Source: Meiothermus sp. (GTDB taxonomy: Bacteria; Deinococcota; Deinococci; Deinococcales; Thermaceae). Taken from it: a stretch of 64,000 bases of DNA. Within the stretch, counting starts at the first letter, position 1, and each line of letters begins with the position of its first letter. The notes beneath the pieces were generated by a model, which was not told the origin of the DNA, ran no database searches, and saw only the letters and a list, made by a program, of their open reading frames with translations. This document shows positions 18,820-28,030 of this stretch, piece by piece. Position numbers and translations under genes: made by a program. The stretch is taken from NCBI RefSeq assembly GCF_026004115.1, contig NZ_BPIM01000001.1, positions 1,902,501 to 1,966,500 of the forward strand, read 5' to 3'.

Positions 18820-20022
18820 TAGGCTTTTATCATATGCAGTATGAACGAGCCAAGAGAAGCGAAAGGTATACCCAGCCCAATACCGTACTTGATGGAAGTA
18901 CCCGACTTGAGAGCACATAACCGTAGGTATGACTGGCGAATGCTGTTCATGCTGGTGCTGATGGGTTTGGGGAGTGGTCGAACGAATATTCTGGCCATAG
19001 CCCAGTGGATCGAAGATCAACGGGACTGGCTGCTGGTGATGGGATTTGGTCGAGGAAAAACAGGCCGGGCACTGCCCGCTCAGGCGACTCTTTATCGGTT
19101 CTTGTGGGCCTTGGAGAAAGAAGCAGAGGCTTTGGAAAGGGCCTTGAAGGCCTGGGTAAAGGATGTGTTGAAGGTGTTGGGTCAAGGCGGTGGGCTCAAA
19201 GAGTTGGGTTTGTTGGAGATCAGCCTGGATGGTAAACACCTCAAGGGCAGTGCCAGGGGCGGGGTGGGGGATAAGGCCATCGTATTGGTCTCAGCCTATC
19301 TGAGCCGGTTGGGTCTAAGCCTGTTGCAAAGCAAAGCTGTGGGAGATGAGGCGGTAGCCGGACAGCAGTTGATGATGCAGTTGGGGGCTGACTTGTCGGA
19401 GATCAGCATCCCTTGGGTGTTGACGGGGGATGCCGCCCATACGGAGAGCCAGACCGCCAAAGCCATCTTGCAAAAGGGGGGCACTACTTCCTCGCGCTCA
19501 AGAATAACCAGGCCGAGTTGAAGGATTGGGCTGAACATTTGATGCGATACCCCGTTGACGATGAACACGCGTACCATCAGGTACGCAGTGGCTCGCTGTG
19601 GGTTTGGCGGGTCCGCTCCACCGCTCAAATCCCGGTCGAGAAAGATTTATCCTTTCCTGGTCTACAACAAATCGTTCAAATCTATCGCCACAAGACCCAC
19701 AAACGCACCGGTGCCATCTCCGAAGAGACTCACCTTGCCGTCACCAACCTAAGCCCTACTCAAGCGGATGCCGCTACCCTGGCCCTCATCAGCCGTAACC
19801 ATTGGGCTATCGAGAACAAGCTCCACCACAAACGGGACTCCGTCCTTGCTGAAGATGCTTGTCGCACCCGCAAAGCTGCCCAAGCCCTGGCGGCTTTGCG
19901 CAACCTCCTCCTGGGCTTCCTTCACCAACTCAGCAGACCCGTCCTTCGCAGCGTTCGCAGCTTTTCCGTCCAACCCATGCTACTGTTTCGCTGGCTCAAT
20001 GGTTGTATATGATAAAAGCCTG
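18820..20022 (+). mobile_element. ISAs1-like insertion sequence
   Basis: The element is 1203 bp, bounded by 16-base inverted repeats matching at 15 positions (TAGGCTTTTATCATAT at 18820-18835; the reverse complement of 20007-20022 begins CAGGCTTTTATCATAT). A direct repeat GGCTTTGCG flanks both ends, fitting the 8-10 base duplications of the ISAs1 family. It carries one transposase gene that needs a -1 frameshift. Exact TSD and near-identical ends suggest a fairly recent insertion. Confidence 0.85.
18841..20012 (+). CDS. ISAs1-family transposase, two frames joined by a -1 frameshift
   Basis: The first part (18841-19521) contains the family's N-terminal region (YDWRMLFMLVLMGLGSG) and the first catalytic region (ISLDGKHLKGS). 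The second frame resumes with GGHYFLALKNNQAELKDW and continues with the C-terminal part (RNHWAIENKLHHKRDSVLAEDACRTR), which holds the last catalytic Glu. The shift falls at the run AAAAGGGGGGC near 19471-19482. In frame 0 this reads CAA AAG GGG, matching a slippery heptamer A AAG GGG, so programmed frameshifting or a one-base loss are both possible. Joined, the product would be about 390 residues, normal for the family. The reported length of most relatives as a single ORF favours a broken copy. Confidence 0.82.
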
Positions 20023-20031
20023 GGCTTTGCG
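20023..20031 (+). repeat. 9-bp target-site duplication, right copy
   Basis: This is the exact copy of GGCTTTGCG at 18811-18819, directly after the right inverted repeat of the insertion sequence. Confidence 0.75.
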
Positions 20032-20043
20032 AGGACATGAGCT

Positions 20044-20475
20044 TCAGACCTGCGCCAACCGCGCCAAGACCCGCTCCACATTGCGCTCGAAAGCAGCCTC
20101 GGCCAGGCGTCCCAAAGCCCGCCCCCCCCATTTTTCTCCCTGGGGCAAGGTGGCATGGATGCGCAGGGTAAGCCGGTAGTCAATCCCTCCCGCAACCACC
20201 TCACCAAAGCCCTCGAGCTCGGCCCAGAAGGCCGGTGGATCGGGGAGGGGCAGGGCCTCCAGTTGGGCTGCAAGGCCCTCTGGATGAATACGGCTATGGA
20301 AGGGAAAATGGATTTCCCCAAACAGGGGGGCCTCGGCCACCAGATAGCCCCGCAGGCTGGTGTCCTGGCGGGTCAGCTCACCAAAAGGGGGCTTGCCGGC
20401 GAACACCCGCTCGGGCATGAGCAGATGTTCGGGGGGTTCGGGCAAGTGCAGGCTGAAAGATTTTTCCAGGACCAT
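20044..20475 (-). CDS. Conserved Thermus/Deinococcus-type protein (DUF3809-like)
   Basis: This 143-residue soluble protein contains alternating strands and a long C-terminal helix (LGRLAEAAFERNVERVLARLAQ), an arrangement seen in START/SRPBCC-type folds. Wording such as GEIHFPFHSRI and YRLTLRIHATLP resembles proteins annotated DUF3809 in Deinococcus-Thermus; I recall this from family knowledge and could not check it. Its ATG overlaps the TAA of the upstream 67-residue gene by one base, so the two form an operon. The insertion sequence lies just downstream of its stop. Function is unknown. Confidence 0.75.
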   Translation of the reverse strand: MVLEKSFSLHLPEPPEHLLMPERVFAGKPPFGELTRQDTSLRGYLVAEAPLFGEIHFPFHSRIHPEGLAAQLEALPLPDPPAFWAELEGFGEVVAGGIDYRLTLRIHATLPQGEKWGGRALGRLAEAAFERNVERVLARLAQV

Positions 20476-20678
20476 CAGTTAACCCACTCAATCCGAAATT
20501 TTCCAGCCTGTGCGAGCTGTTCGATTTCCTCGTCGGTTACATTTCGCAGGCGGGCCAGGTGGCCAAACTCGGGGGCCGCCGAGGCCAGCCCCACCCGCAC
20601 GACCAGCACCTCCTCGCCTTCGGCCTTGCCGATGCGCCAGACCAGATGATTCCCCAGCCGCTCGAGCAGGTCGTCCAT
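20475..20678 (-). CDS. Small conserved protein (DUF3248-like)
   Basis: This is a 67-residue protein (MDDLLERLGNHLVWRIGKA start, FRIEWVN end) with alternating strands and one helix. It resembles the short Thermus/Deinococcus family DUF3248, from recall only. On the minus strand TACGCT lies seven bases before the ATG, fitting a leaderless start in a divergent promoter shared with the nucleotidyltransferase gene at 20747. It is coupled to the DUF3809-like gene by a one-base overlap. No function can be named. Confidence 0.72.
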   Translation of the reverse strand: MDDLLERLGNHLVWRIGKAEGEEVLVVRVGLASAAPEFGHLARLRNVTDEEIEQLAQAGKFRIEWVN

Positions 20679-20734
20679 AGCCTATAGCGTATCGGGTGGT
20701 GGGGGTTGGGTAAAGAGAGCGGGGTGACCAAGGG

Positions 20735-20740
20735 TAAACT
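20735..20740 (+). promoter_or_regulatory. -10 box for nucleotidyltransferase (leaderless)
   Basis: TAAACT lies six bases before the GTG start, without a Shine-Dalgarno sequence. Confidence 0.45.
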
Positions 20741-20746
20741 GAGCGG

Positions 20747-21454
20747 GTGGAAGCGATTGTGTTGGCCGGGGGCAGCCCCCAAGACCCCCTGGCCCAAAAG
20801 TTTGCTGTAGCCAGCAAAACCCTGGTGCCCCATCGGGGCCGTCCGCTGGTGGAGTACACCCTCGAGGCTCTGATGCAGGCTGGGCTGGAGGTGATTCTGG
20901 TGGGCCCTCCGGCCCCCTTGAATCCGCCACCTAAGGTATCCCTGCCCGACCAAGGCAGCCTGATAGCCAACCTCGAGGCCGGCCTCCGCGCCGCCCAGGG
21001 CGAGAAAGTGCTGGTTGCAACCGGCGATATGCCCTTTTTGAACGTGGAAGCCGTGCGCTGGGTGCTGGAACATGCGCCCCAGGCGGGTTTTGTATATACC
21101 ATTATTGCCAAGCCCACCATCGAGCAACGCTTTCCCAGCATGCGCCGCACCTACGCCCGTGTGCGCGAGGGCTCTTTCACGGGGGGCAACATCGTTATTA
21201 TTGACAAAAAGCTCTTTTTTACCGCCCTTCCTTTGCTCAAGCGGGCCCTGGAACTGCGCAAAAAGCCCCTGGCCCTGGCCCAGATGATCGGCTTCGGAAC
21301 CCTTCTAAAGGTGCTACTGGGCCAGGCCGAGATTGAGGGGCTCGAGGCCCGGGTCTCGCAGATCATCGGGTTTCCGGCCAGGGCGCTCATCACCCCCTAT
21401 GCCGAAGTGGGGGTAGATATAGACAAGGAAGAGGATTTACGGTGGTTGGGGTAA
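20747..21454 (+). CDS. MobA-like NTP transferase family protein
   Basis: This 235-residue protein has the nucleotidyltransferase signature IVLAGG at its start, ASKTLVPHRGRPLVEYTLEAL for substrate binding and VLVATGDMPFL for the metal-binding Asp. The variant ASKTL in place of the usual KPLL segment and the C-terminal FPARALITPYAEVGVDIDKEEDL resemble a subgroup related to MobA/IspD and GlmU N-domains. It probably transfers a nucleotide to a phosphorylated small molecule or cofactor; the substrate is undetermined. GTG start with a -10-like TAAACT just upstream. It is divergent from the DUF3248-like gene. Confidence 0.85.
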   Translation: MEAIVLAGGSPQDPLAQKFAVASKTLVPHRGRPLVEYTLEALMQAGLEVILVGPPAPLNPPPKVSLPDQGSLIANLEAGLRAAQGEKVLVATGDMPFLNVEAVRWVLEHAPQAGFVYTIIAKPTIEQRFPSMRRTYARVREGSFTGGNIVIIDKKLFFTALPLLKRALELRKKPLALAQMIGFGTLLKVLLGQAEIEGLEARVSQIIGFPARALITPYAEVGVDIDKEEDLRWLG

Positions 21455-21663
21455 CGCCGATTGAGTCTGGTGCCCAGAAAATGAAGCGGTAAACCAGAAA
21501 TATGCTTGGCTCATGCGACGTGCTCAGTGCTGCCCTGGGCATATGTCTATACATCGATACCTGCGGCACTTTCGGGCTTCAGCGTTAGGCTTACGGCCTG
21601 GCTTTCAGCTACCGGAAAGCAGCGATGCCGGATGTGCTGGCCTGTAGCTCCCTGAGAGCGGTG

Positions 21664-21669
21664 TAGACT
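21664..21669 (+). promoter_or_regulatory. -10 box for membrane CBS-like gene (leaderless)
   Basis: TAGACT lies nine bases ahead of the ATG at 21679, without a Shine-Dalgarno sequence. Confidence 0.4.
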
Positions 21670-21678
21670 GGAAATCAG

Positions 21679-22218
21679 ATGCGAACGGTTCGTGATTTAC
21701 GCCTGGCGGGTTTGATTGCTTATCTTGCTGCCCTGATTGCAGGGCTGGTTGTTTCGGGGCTCATACACTGGGCTTTGGGTGGGCGCGGACAGTTTGGCTG
21801 GGAGGGTTTCAACTTTTTTGGCATCCTCGAGGGCCTTTCCTTCCTGCTGGTTTTCACCCTGAGCCTCTGGATCGCCAAGCGAGCGGTCAAGGTAACCACT
21901 ACTACCCTTCTCTCAGCCGGAATTTTTGCCCCTACCTCGGCCCGCAAACTGGCCAGGCCGGTACCGGTCATTCATGCCCTTCAATCCTTCGAGGGCAACA
22001 TCGCGGTGCTGCTCGAGGCCGGGCATCCGGTAGGCGTCATTGGCATCGCCGACTCGCTGGTACCCTGGGACGAGGCCCCGGTGGTGCCTGGCGAGACCGC
22101 AGCCAGCGAACTAAGCTCGATATTCCGCCAGCACCAGATTGTCTTCGTGGCTGATGGAGACAAAGTCCATGGCATGATTACGCGCGAGCGCTACTTCAAA
22201 TATTTGGGAGCAAAATAG
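21679..22218 (+). CDS. Two-helix membrane protein with CBS-like C-terminal domain
   Basis: This is a 179-residue protein. Two hydrophobic helices (LIAYLAALIAGLVVSGLIHW and FGILEGLSFLLVFTLSLWIA) are followed by a soluble domain with strands resembling a CBS domain: VIHALQSFEGNIAVLLEAGHPVG, GVIGIADSL, and the final IVFVADGDKVHGMITRERYFKYL. CBS pairs usually bind adenosyl ligands; only a partial pair is apparent here. It is a single gene, followed by a fossil ABC-F fragment on the other strand. Function cannot be assigned; the CBS reading is moderate. Confidence 0.7.
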   Translation: MRTVRDLRLAGLIAYLAALIAGLVVSGLIHWALGGRGQFGWEGFNFFGILEGLSFLLVFTLSLWIAKRAVKVTTTTLLSAGIFAPTSARKLARPVPVIHALQSFEGNIAVLLEAGHPVGVIGIADSLVPWDEAPVVPGETAASELSSIFRQHQIVFVADGDKVHGMITRERYFKYLGAK

Positions 22219-22229
22219 CTTTTCTTGCT

Positions 22230-22320
22230 TGATCTGCCTGTCCGACGTCCGCTCGGCTGGATAACGGTCGTGCGAGATGAAAAGCACGGTTCCGGCAAAT
22301 TCTTGAGCTTTGCTAGTGGC
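22230..22320 (-). pseudogene. Fossil fragment of an ABC-F ATPase gene
   Basis: On the minus strand a short stretch reads AQEFAGTVLFISHDRYPAERTSDR, a clear match to the H-loop end of ABC-F family ATPases (typically FPGTVLFVSHDRYFLDRVA). Walker motifs and linker are not found nearby, so only a remnant of the gene's end survives. A frame of 87 codons runs through it but its other parts have no family resemblance. Confidence 0.7.
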
Positions 22321-22495
22321 AAAAGTCGAGTAACTGGCCCAAAGAAAACGCAGCTTATCACGCTCTAACTGCAAAATGTGACCGGTTGCGAATTAGAAGT
22401 AACCCAGAACCCATAACTAGATAGAGAGCCAAAGCGGTATATGAACATACCTTGCCGTTGGCTTGACGTATCCTAGTTGGTAACTGGAGAGACGC

Positions 22496-23602
22496 ATGAC
22501 CAAAGCCCCGGATATTGTAGATTTGCTCAACCTGGCTGTAGACCGAAGCGCCTCGGACCTGGTTATTACGGTGGGTCTTCCGCCCATGGTCAAAATTGAC
22601 GGTGAGTTTCATCCCACCGAGTATGAGCCCCTGACCCCACAGGAAACCCGTCGCTTGACCTATGCCCTGATGGACGAAAAGCAGCAACGGGTCTTCGAGG
22701 AAGAGAAGGAGCTCGACTTCTCCTTCAGCCTGCCGGGTAAAGGCCGCTTTCGCGTCAATATCTTCTTGCAGCGCGGTAGTGTGGGCGGGGTGTTGCGGGT
22801 GGTGCCTTCCAACGTCAAGAGCTTCGAAGAATTGGGCCTGCCCAAAAATGTGGCTGACATCGCTATGAACCCACGGGGTCTGGTGCTGGTGACCGGGCCT
22901 ACGGGCTCGGGGAAGTCCACCACCCTGGCTTCGATGATCGACTACATCAACGAGCGTAAGCGCTGCCACATTGTCACCATCGAAGACCCTATCGAGTTCT
23001 TCCACCGCCATAAATCCTCCATCATCAACCAGCGTGAAATCGGCTCCGATACCCATGGTTTCGATAAAGCCCTGCGTTCGGTGCTGCGCCAGGCCCCGGA
23101 TGTGATTCTGGTAGGCGAGATGCGGGACTATGAAACCATCTCAGCAGCCATTACTGCTGCCGAGACCGGCCACCTGGTCATGGGAACCTTGCACACCAAC
23201 AGCGCACCCGAGACCATCGACCGTATCATCGATGTGTTTCCAGAGTCTCAGCAGGAGCAGGTGCGGGTACAGCTTTCCAACAACCTGGTGGCCGTCCTGA
23301 CCCAGCAGCTTCTGCCCAAGGCTTTCGGGGGAGGGCGTGTTCTGGCCTACGAACTCATGATTGCGACGCCGGCGGTGCGGGCGCTCATCCGTGAAGGCAA
23401 GAGCCACCAGCTAGTTAGCGTGATTCAGACTGGCGGGCAGTATGGCATGATTACCATGGATGCCTACCTGGCCGACCTGTTTAAGCGCAAGCTGATTACC
23501 TATGAAATGGGGCAATCGCGCTCGGTAGACCCTAAGGAGTTTGCCCGTCTGGCGGGTGCGGGCAGCGCTGCGTCCTCGGCCGTAGGAGCGCGTCGGCCGT
23601 AA
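22496..23602 (+). CDS. pilT: Twitching motility/retraction ATPase PilT
   Basis: This 368-residue hexameric ATPase powers type IV pilus retraction. An N-terminal PAS-like domain (VDLLNLAVDRSASDLVITVG) precedes the Walker A motif GPTGSGKST (K140), an Asp box, Walker B VILVGEMRDYET, and a His box (GTLHTNSAPETIDRI). The C-terminal AVRALIREGKSHQ parallels the AIRNLIRE motif characteristic of PilT rather than PilB. Length fits PilT (about 345-380). GGAGAG lies just upstream of ATG. It is not next to other pil genes, but the chemosensory-like operon in the same window could regulate this motor. It converges with the M3 peptidase gene, with stops two bases apart. Confidence 0.95.
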   Translation: MTKAPDIVDLLNLAVDRSASDLVITVGLPPMVKIDGEFHPTEYEPLTPQETRRLTYALMDEKQQRVFEEEKELDFSFSLPGKGRFRVNIFLQRGSVGGVLRVVPSNVKSFEELGLPKNVADIAMNPRGLVLVTGPTGSGKSTTLASMIDYINERKRCHIVTIEDPIEFFHRHKSSIINQREIGSDTHGFDKALRSVLRQAPDVILVGEMRDYETISAAITAAETGHLVMGTLHTNSAPETIDRIIDVFPESQQEQVRVQLSNNLVAVLTQQLLPKAFGGGRVLAYELMIATPAVRALIREGKSHQLVSVIQTGGQYGMITMDAYLADLFKRKLITYEMGQSRSVDPKEFARLAGAGSAASSAVGARRP

Positions 23603-23604
23603 AT

Positions 23605-25632
23605 TCAGTCCAGCAACCCTGAACGGGCCAGCAGGGCCTTGGGGTCGGGGTCGCGCCCCAGGAAGCGGCGGAAGAGCTCGGCGGGGTCTACGGCGTTGCC
23701 TTTGCTCAGAATGTGGGCAATGAAGTCCTCGCCGGTCTGGCGGCTGAAGATGCCCTCGGACTTAAAACGCGAGAAAGCGTCGGCATCGAGCACCTCTGAC
23801 CATTTGTAGGAGTAGTAGCCAGCGGCATAGCCCACCGGATGACCAAAAAGATGGGCAAACCCAGCCACAAAAGCATAGTCCTGGGGAAGCGGGGCCGGCA
23901 TGAAGGGTTGCATAACCTGCCGGGCGTACTGCATCACGTCGCCATCGCCTGGGCTGTAGTGCACGTGTAAAGAGAGGTCAAGCATTCCGAAGGCCAGCTG
24001 GCGCATGCCCAGGTTGGCGGCCCAGTAGTTGCGGGCCTGCATCATCTTTTCAAACAGCGCATCGGGGATGGGTTCGCCGGTCTGGTAGTGGCGGGCGAAG
24101 AGGTCGAGGGCCTCGCGCTCCCAGCACCAGTTCTCCATGATCTGGCTGGGCAGCTCTACAAAGTCGCGGGCGACCTGAGTGCCAGCCAGGCTCCGCGCCT
24201 CGACGCTCGAGAGAGCCAGGTGAAGCAGGTGGCCAAACTCGTGGAAGACGGTTTCGACCTCGCGGTGGGTGAGCAGGGCGGGCTGGTCGCCTACCGGGGG
24301 CGTCAGGTTGCCGCACATCAGGCCCAGGTGGGGCTCGGTGGTCTCGCCGATGCGCACGCCCCGGATGAGCGAGTTCATCCAGGCCCCACCGCGCTTGTTT
24401 TCGCGGGGGTGCCAGTCGGTGAAGAATCGGCAGATGCGCTTTCCGTCTCGGTAAATCTCGTAGGTCTTAACCTCGGGGTGCCAGGTATCCACCCCGTTAA
24501 CCTCGCGCACCTCGAGGCCAAACACCCGCCGGACGATTTCGAACAGCCCAGCGAGTACCTGGGGCAAGGCAAAATAAGGGCGCAGTTCTTCTTCGTCGAA
24601 GTCGTAGAGGGCCTTGCGCTGCTTCTCGGCGTAGTAGGCGATGTCCCAGGGTTCCAGCGGGGGTGCCTGGGGGCCCTCGAGCTCACGGCGAAAGGCCTCG
24701 AGGGCCGCCAACTCCCTGGTGAAGTAGGGCTCGTAAGCTGCCTTCAGGTCGTGCTCGAATTGCAGGGCTCGTTCGGCTTTGCCGGCCATGCGGTTTTCCA
24801 GCACGAAGTCGGCAAAGTTGGCATAGCCCAGGAGGGCGGCTTTTTCGCGGCGCAGGGCCAGGATTTCATCTATCAGGGGCCGGTTGTCGCGCCCCGGCTC
24901 GGTGGCGCGGGTGTAGTAGGCCAGGTAGACCTGCTTGCGGATCTCGGCATTGTCCAGGTAGGTTTGTACCGCCAGGAAGCTGGGCTGTTGCAGGGTAAAG
25001 CGGTAGCCGTCGCGCCCTTTAGAGCGGGCGCTCTGGCGGGCGGCCTCGAGGGCGCTTGGAGGCAGACCCGCGATCTGGGTTTCGTCCAGGTAGAGTTCCC
25101 AATCGGCGGTGGAGTCGGTAAGGTTTTGCTCGAACTGGGTGGTGATTTCCGAAAGCCGGGTGTTGAGGACCTCGAGGCGGGCCTTCTTTTCTGCCGGAAG
25201 GTCGGCCCCCTGGCGGCGAAACTCGTCTAAGCGCAGCTTCAAGAACCGCGCCCAGTCGGGGCTCAGGGTCTGGGCTTCTGGTGAAGCGGCCAGGTCTTTG
25301 AGGGCCTGATAAAGCTCGGTTGAGAGCTGCACCCGGGTACTAAAGGCGGTGATGGGCGGGATGATGGCGTTGTAGGCGGCGCGTAGTTCGGGGCTCGAGA
25401 CCACGCTCTCGAGGTGGGCCACCAGCGTAAAAGCATAGCCGAGCCTCTCGCCCAGCCGGTCCAGGGCCAGCAGGGTATTCTCGAAGGTGCGCGGCCCCTC
25501 TACCCTCAGAATGGCCCGAAACTCTTCTTCAGCCTGGGCCAGGAGGGTTTGGACGGCGGGTTCGATGTGCTCAGGGCGGATTTCGCTAAAAGGAATGTCG
25601 TAGCGAATCTCCAGCAGGGGGTTCTTCGACAT
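23605..25632 (-). CDS. M3 family oligopeptidase (oligopeptidase A/Dcp type)
   Basis: This 675-residue cytoplasmic zinc metallopeptidase degrades short peptides. The zinc site is HEFGHLLH near residue 460, with the third ligand Glu expected downstream in MENWCWE. Other M3A features are [14 protein letters not shown] and the C-terminal [16 protein letters not shown]. Length matches PrlC/Dcp enzymes (about 680). ATG start, no signal peptide. It is monocistronic and convergent with pilT. Whether it acts as an endo-oligopeptidase or a dipeptidyl carboxypeptidase is not resolvable here. Confidence 0.94.
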   Translation of the reverse strand: MSKNPLLEIRYDIPFSEIRPEHIEPAVQTLLAQAEEEFRAILRVEGPRTFENTLLALDRLGERLGYAFTLVAHLESVVSSPELRAAYNAIIPPITAFSTRVQLSTELYQALKDLAASPEAQTLSPDWARFLKLRLDEFRRQGADLPAEKKARLEVLNTRLSEITTQFEQNLTDSTADWELYLDETQIAGLPPSALEAARQSARSKGRDGYRFTLQQPSFLAVQTYLDNAEIRKQVYLAYYTRATEPGRDNRPLIDEILALRREKAALLGYANFADFVLENRMAGKAERALQFEHDLKAAYEPYFTRELAALEAFRRELEGPQAPPLEPWDIAYYAEKQRKALYDFDEEELRPYFALPQVLAGLFEIVRRVFGLEVREVNGVDTWHPEVKTYEIYRDGKRICRFFTDWHPRENKRGGAWMNSLIRGVRIGETTEPHLGLMCGNLTPPVGDQPALLTHREVETVFHEFGHLLHLALSSVEARSLAGTQVARDFVELPSQIMENWCWEREALDLFARHYQTGEPIPDALFEKMMQARNYWAANLGMRQLAFGMLDLSLHVHYSPGDGDVMQYARQVMQPFMPAPLPQDYAFVAGFAHLFGHPVGYAAGYYSYKWSEVLDADAFSRFKSEGIFSRQTGEDFIAHILSKGNAVDPAELFRRFLGRDPDPKALLARSGLLD

Positions 25633-25677
25633 AACAACTCAGTATAAGCGGGGGTGGCGTGGGCAAATGTGCAGTAA

Positions 25678-26814
25678 TTAGGCGTAACTTTGCACAGCCC
25701 GAATTACCGCTTCAACCTCGGCCTCGGCTAAGAAAGGGTGCATGGGCAGGCTCAGCACCTCGCGGGCGGCGGCCTCGGCAGCGGGGAGGGCACCTGCGGG
25801 GGCCAGACCGCGGTAGGCCGGTTGCAGGTGTGCCGGAACCGGGTAGTGGACGCTGCTGCCGATGCCCTGGTCTTTTAGATAAGCGGCCAGCCGGTCGCGC
25901 TCGAGGTGGCGCACGGTGTACTGGTGATAGATGTGCAGGGCGTAGGGCATTTCGCAGGGAACCAGCACCTTGTCCCGAAGTCCCTGGTTGTACATCTGGG
26001 CGATTTGTCGGCGGCGGGTGTTCCAGGCTTCCAGGTAGGGCAGTTTCACCCGCAGTATGGCTGCTTGCAAGGCGTCGAGCCTCGAGGTGTACCCCGCAGG
26101 CCGCACATGGTGGTAGCGCACCCTGGAGCCGTGGGCGGCCAATAGGCGCGCTTCTTCGGCAATGGAGTCGCTGTGGGTGGCGATAAAACCCCCGTCGCCA
26201 TAGGCCCCCAGGTTTTTGCTGGGATAAAGGCTAAAGGCTCCGGCATCGCCCAGGGTGCCGGCCTGGGGGTTGGAGCAGTTGCAGGCATGGTCTGCCGGGT
26301 GCTGGCAGCCAGAAGCGCAGTAGCGGGCCCCGATGGCCTGCGCGGCGTCTTCTAGTATCCGCAGGCCGTGTTTTTGCGCAAAATCTCGGATTTCTTTCAT
26401 GGGCGCGACCTGCCCGTACAGGTGCACCGGCAAGATGGCCCGGGTGCGCGGCGTGAGGGCTTCCTCGAGGAGCGCCGGGTTCAGGTTGAAGTTTTGGGGG
26501 TCGATGTCTACCAGAACGGGCCTGGCCCCAGCGTGCAGGATGGCCTCGAGGGTGGCAATAAAGGTAAATGGGGTGGTGATGACCTCGTCCCCTGGCCCAA
26601 TGCCCATGGCCTTTAGGGCAATGTAAAGCGCATCCGTGCCAGAGCCGCACGTTACCACATGGGGCACCTTCAGATAGCCTGCTAGCTCGCTTTCCAGGGC
26701 GGCTACCTCGGGGCCCCCCACAAACCAGCCGGAGGTGAGCACCCGTTCAATAGCTGCATCAATGGATGGTTTGAGCTCGAGGTACTCCCGTTTGAGATCT
26801 AGAATCGAGATCAT
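25678..26814 (-). CDS. DegT/DnrJ/EryC1/StrS-family sugar aminotransferase with Cys-rich insert
   Basis: This is a PLP-dependent aminotransferase of the family that makes amino sugars for surface polysaccharides (about 378 residues). Visible are LDLKREY, GSGTDALYIALKAMGIGPGDEV, the DIDP strand, LEDAAQAIGA and the PLP Lys in LYPSKNLGAYGDGG. Between the last two lies an unusual insert of about 19 residues with four cysteines (YCASGCQHPADHACNC). ATG at 26814 is preferred over GTG at 26823, because AAGG lies eight bases upstream of it. No glycosyltransferase genes adjoin it. The sugar substrate is unknown; QdtB/WlaRG/FdtB-type 3-keto sugar enzymes are the nearest in feel. Confidence 0.9.
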   Translation of the reverse strand: MISILDLKREYLELKPSIDAAIERVLTSGWFVGGPEVAALESELAGYLKVPHVVTCGSGTDALYIALKAMGIGPGDEVITTPFTFIATLEAILHAGARPVLVDIDPQNFNLNPALLEEALTPRTRAILPVHLYGQVAPMKEIRDFAQKHGLRILEDAAQAIGARYCASGCQHPADHACNCSNPQAGTLGDAGAFSLYPSKNLGAYGDGGFIATHSDSIAEEARLLAAHGSRVRYHHVRPAGYTSRLDALQAAILRVKLPYLEAWNTRRRQIAQMYNQGLRDKVLVPCEMPYALHIYHQYTVRHLERDRLAAYLKDQGIGSSVHYPVPAHLQPAYRGLAPAGALPAAEAAAREVLSLPMHPFLAEAEVEAVIRAVQSYA

Positions 26815-26896
26815 GCAGTACACCTTAGGTTTAGCTTAGTGTAAGGGGCTTCTTTATGCATGGGTAGCGAAACCTCAGCCAAAGCGAAGGCCCATT

Positions 26897-28030
26897 TCAA
26901 CGATAGATGCCCTTCCCCAGCCAGAAACCCACCACCAAACCCAGCAGGTTCGCGCCCCAGGCCCCAGCTTCGGGGGGCAGGGGGCCCGTGAGGGCCAGTA
27001 CCTTGCCGGTGCTAAAGGCCACGTAGTAGGCAATGGTGAGCACCAGGGCCAGCGCCAGCGCGGTGCCGGGGCTGGTGGCCCGCCGCACCGCTACCGGTAG
27101 GGCGAGCACCAGCACCATCAGGTTGGCCAGGGCCAGGGCAATGGTGGAGTGCCACTGGGCTTTGGCTTCGCGCAACTCGCGGAGTGGGGTGCGGGGGTCT
27201 CGGAGTTTGCGCCACCACTCCGAAAGCGAGACCGGCGTCTCGAAGCCGCCCCCGGCGTACTGGGCTTCCAGGTCTTCGCGGCTGCGGGAAAGCCGTACCG
27301 AGAGTTCCGCACCCGGCTGGCCGATGTTCTGGGCCCGAAACACCCCCCGCAAGCCAGCTTCGGCCTGCTCGAGGGTGCTGAAGTCAGGGAGGGGCAACTG
27401 GGCAAAGTCCAGGGTGAAGACCTTGTAATCGCGGAACACGATCGTGGAGCCCTGCAAGCGGGCGGTTTGAGCCAGAATTACAGTCATGACCGGGCCCTGC
27501 CAGCGCTCGAGGCGCACCTGCTGCAGCTCGTCCTTAGCTGCATCGAAGCCATCGTAGCGCAGGGTGTACTCGCCCACCGAAAGCTCCCGCCCCACCAGGT
27601 TGAACTGTGGGGTGCGCTCCGGAATTAGCTCGTTCCAGTACACCAGCGCCGTAGCTCGGTTGGCCCAGGGCACCACCCATTCTGAAAGCATGAGCGAAAG
27701 CCCACTCATGAAGAGCCCCCCCAGCAAAAACAGCCGGGCGGTGCGAAGCACCGAAATGCCACCGGCCTGCATGACCATCAGCTCGTTTTCCCGCGCCAGC
27801 CGCCCAAAGGCCAGCATCACGGCCAACAATCCAGCGATGGGCAGGGCTTGCACGGCGGCGTAGGGCACCTGTAAGGCCAGCCATTTGAGGATGCTGGTCA
27901 GTTCGGCGGTGCCCATCCACTGGGCCCTGGGCAGGACGTTGCTGATGAGCCCAAAGCCCACATACAACACCAGCCCGAACAAAAAGATGGGCACGGCCTC
28001 GCGCAAAATGTAACGATCCAGGTGGGTCAT
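26897..28030 (-). CDS. LptF/LptG-family permease (YjgP/YjgQ)
   Basis: This 377-residue inner-membrane protein begins LDRYILREAVPIFLFGLVLY, has three N-terminal helices (including GLLAVMLAFGRLARENELMVMQAGG, a hallmark of the family), a large periplasmic beta domain (about residues 130-270) and three C-terminal helices. LptF/G with LptB drive lipopolysaccharide extraction in Gram-negative bacteria. Its ATG overlaps the stop of the LptD-like gene by four bases (ATGA), so the two are coupled. Thermaceae lack classical LPS, so the cargo is probably another outer-membrane glycolipid (inference). Only one LptF/G copy is in this window. Confidence 0.92.
   Translation of the reverse strand: MTHLDRYILREAVPIFLFGLVLYVGFGLISNVLPRAQWMGTAELTSILKWLALQVPYAAVQALPIAGLLAVMLAFGRLARENELMVMQAGGISVLRTARLFLLGGLFMSGLSLMLSEWVVPWANRATALVYWNELIPERTPQFNLVGRELSVGEYTLRYDGFDAAKDELQQVRLERWQGPVMTVILAQTARLQGSTIVFRDYKVFTLDFAQLPLPDFSTLEQAEAGLRGVFRAQNIGQPGAELSVRLSRSREDLEAQYAGGGFETPVSLSEWWRKLRDPRTPLRELREAKAQWHSTIALALANLMVLVLALPVAVRRATSPGTALALALVLTIAYYVAFSTGKVLALTGPLPPEAGAWGANLLGLVVGFWLGKGIYR

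Noticed and set aside
18808-19239. 143-codon minus-strand ORF in the insertion sequence
   Set aside because: Antisense to the transposase; ISAs1-type elements do not carry a gene there.
24088-25230. 380-codon plus-strand frame
   Set aside because: Antisense to the M3 oligopeptidase, which has a full set of family motifs; a high-GC shadow.
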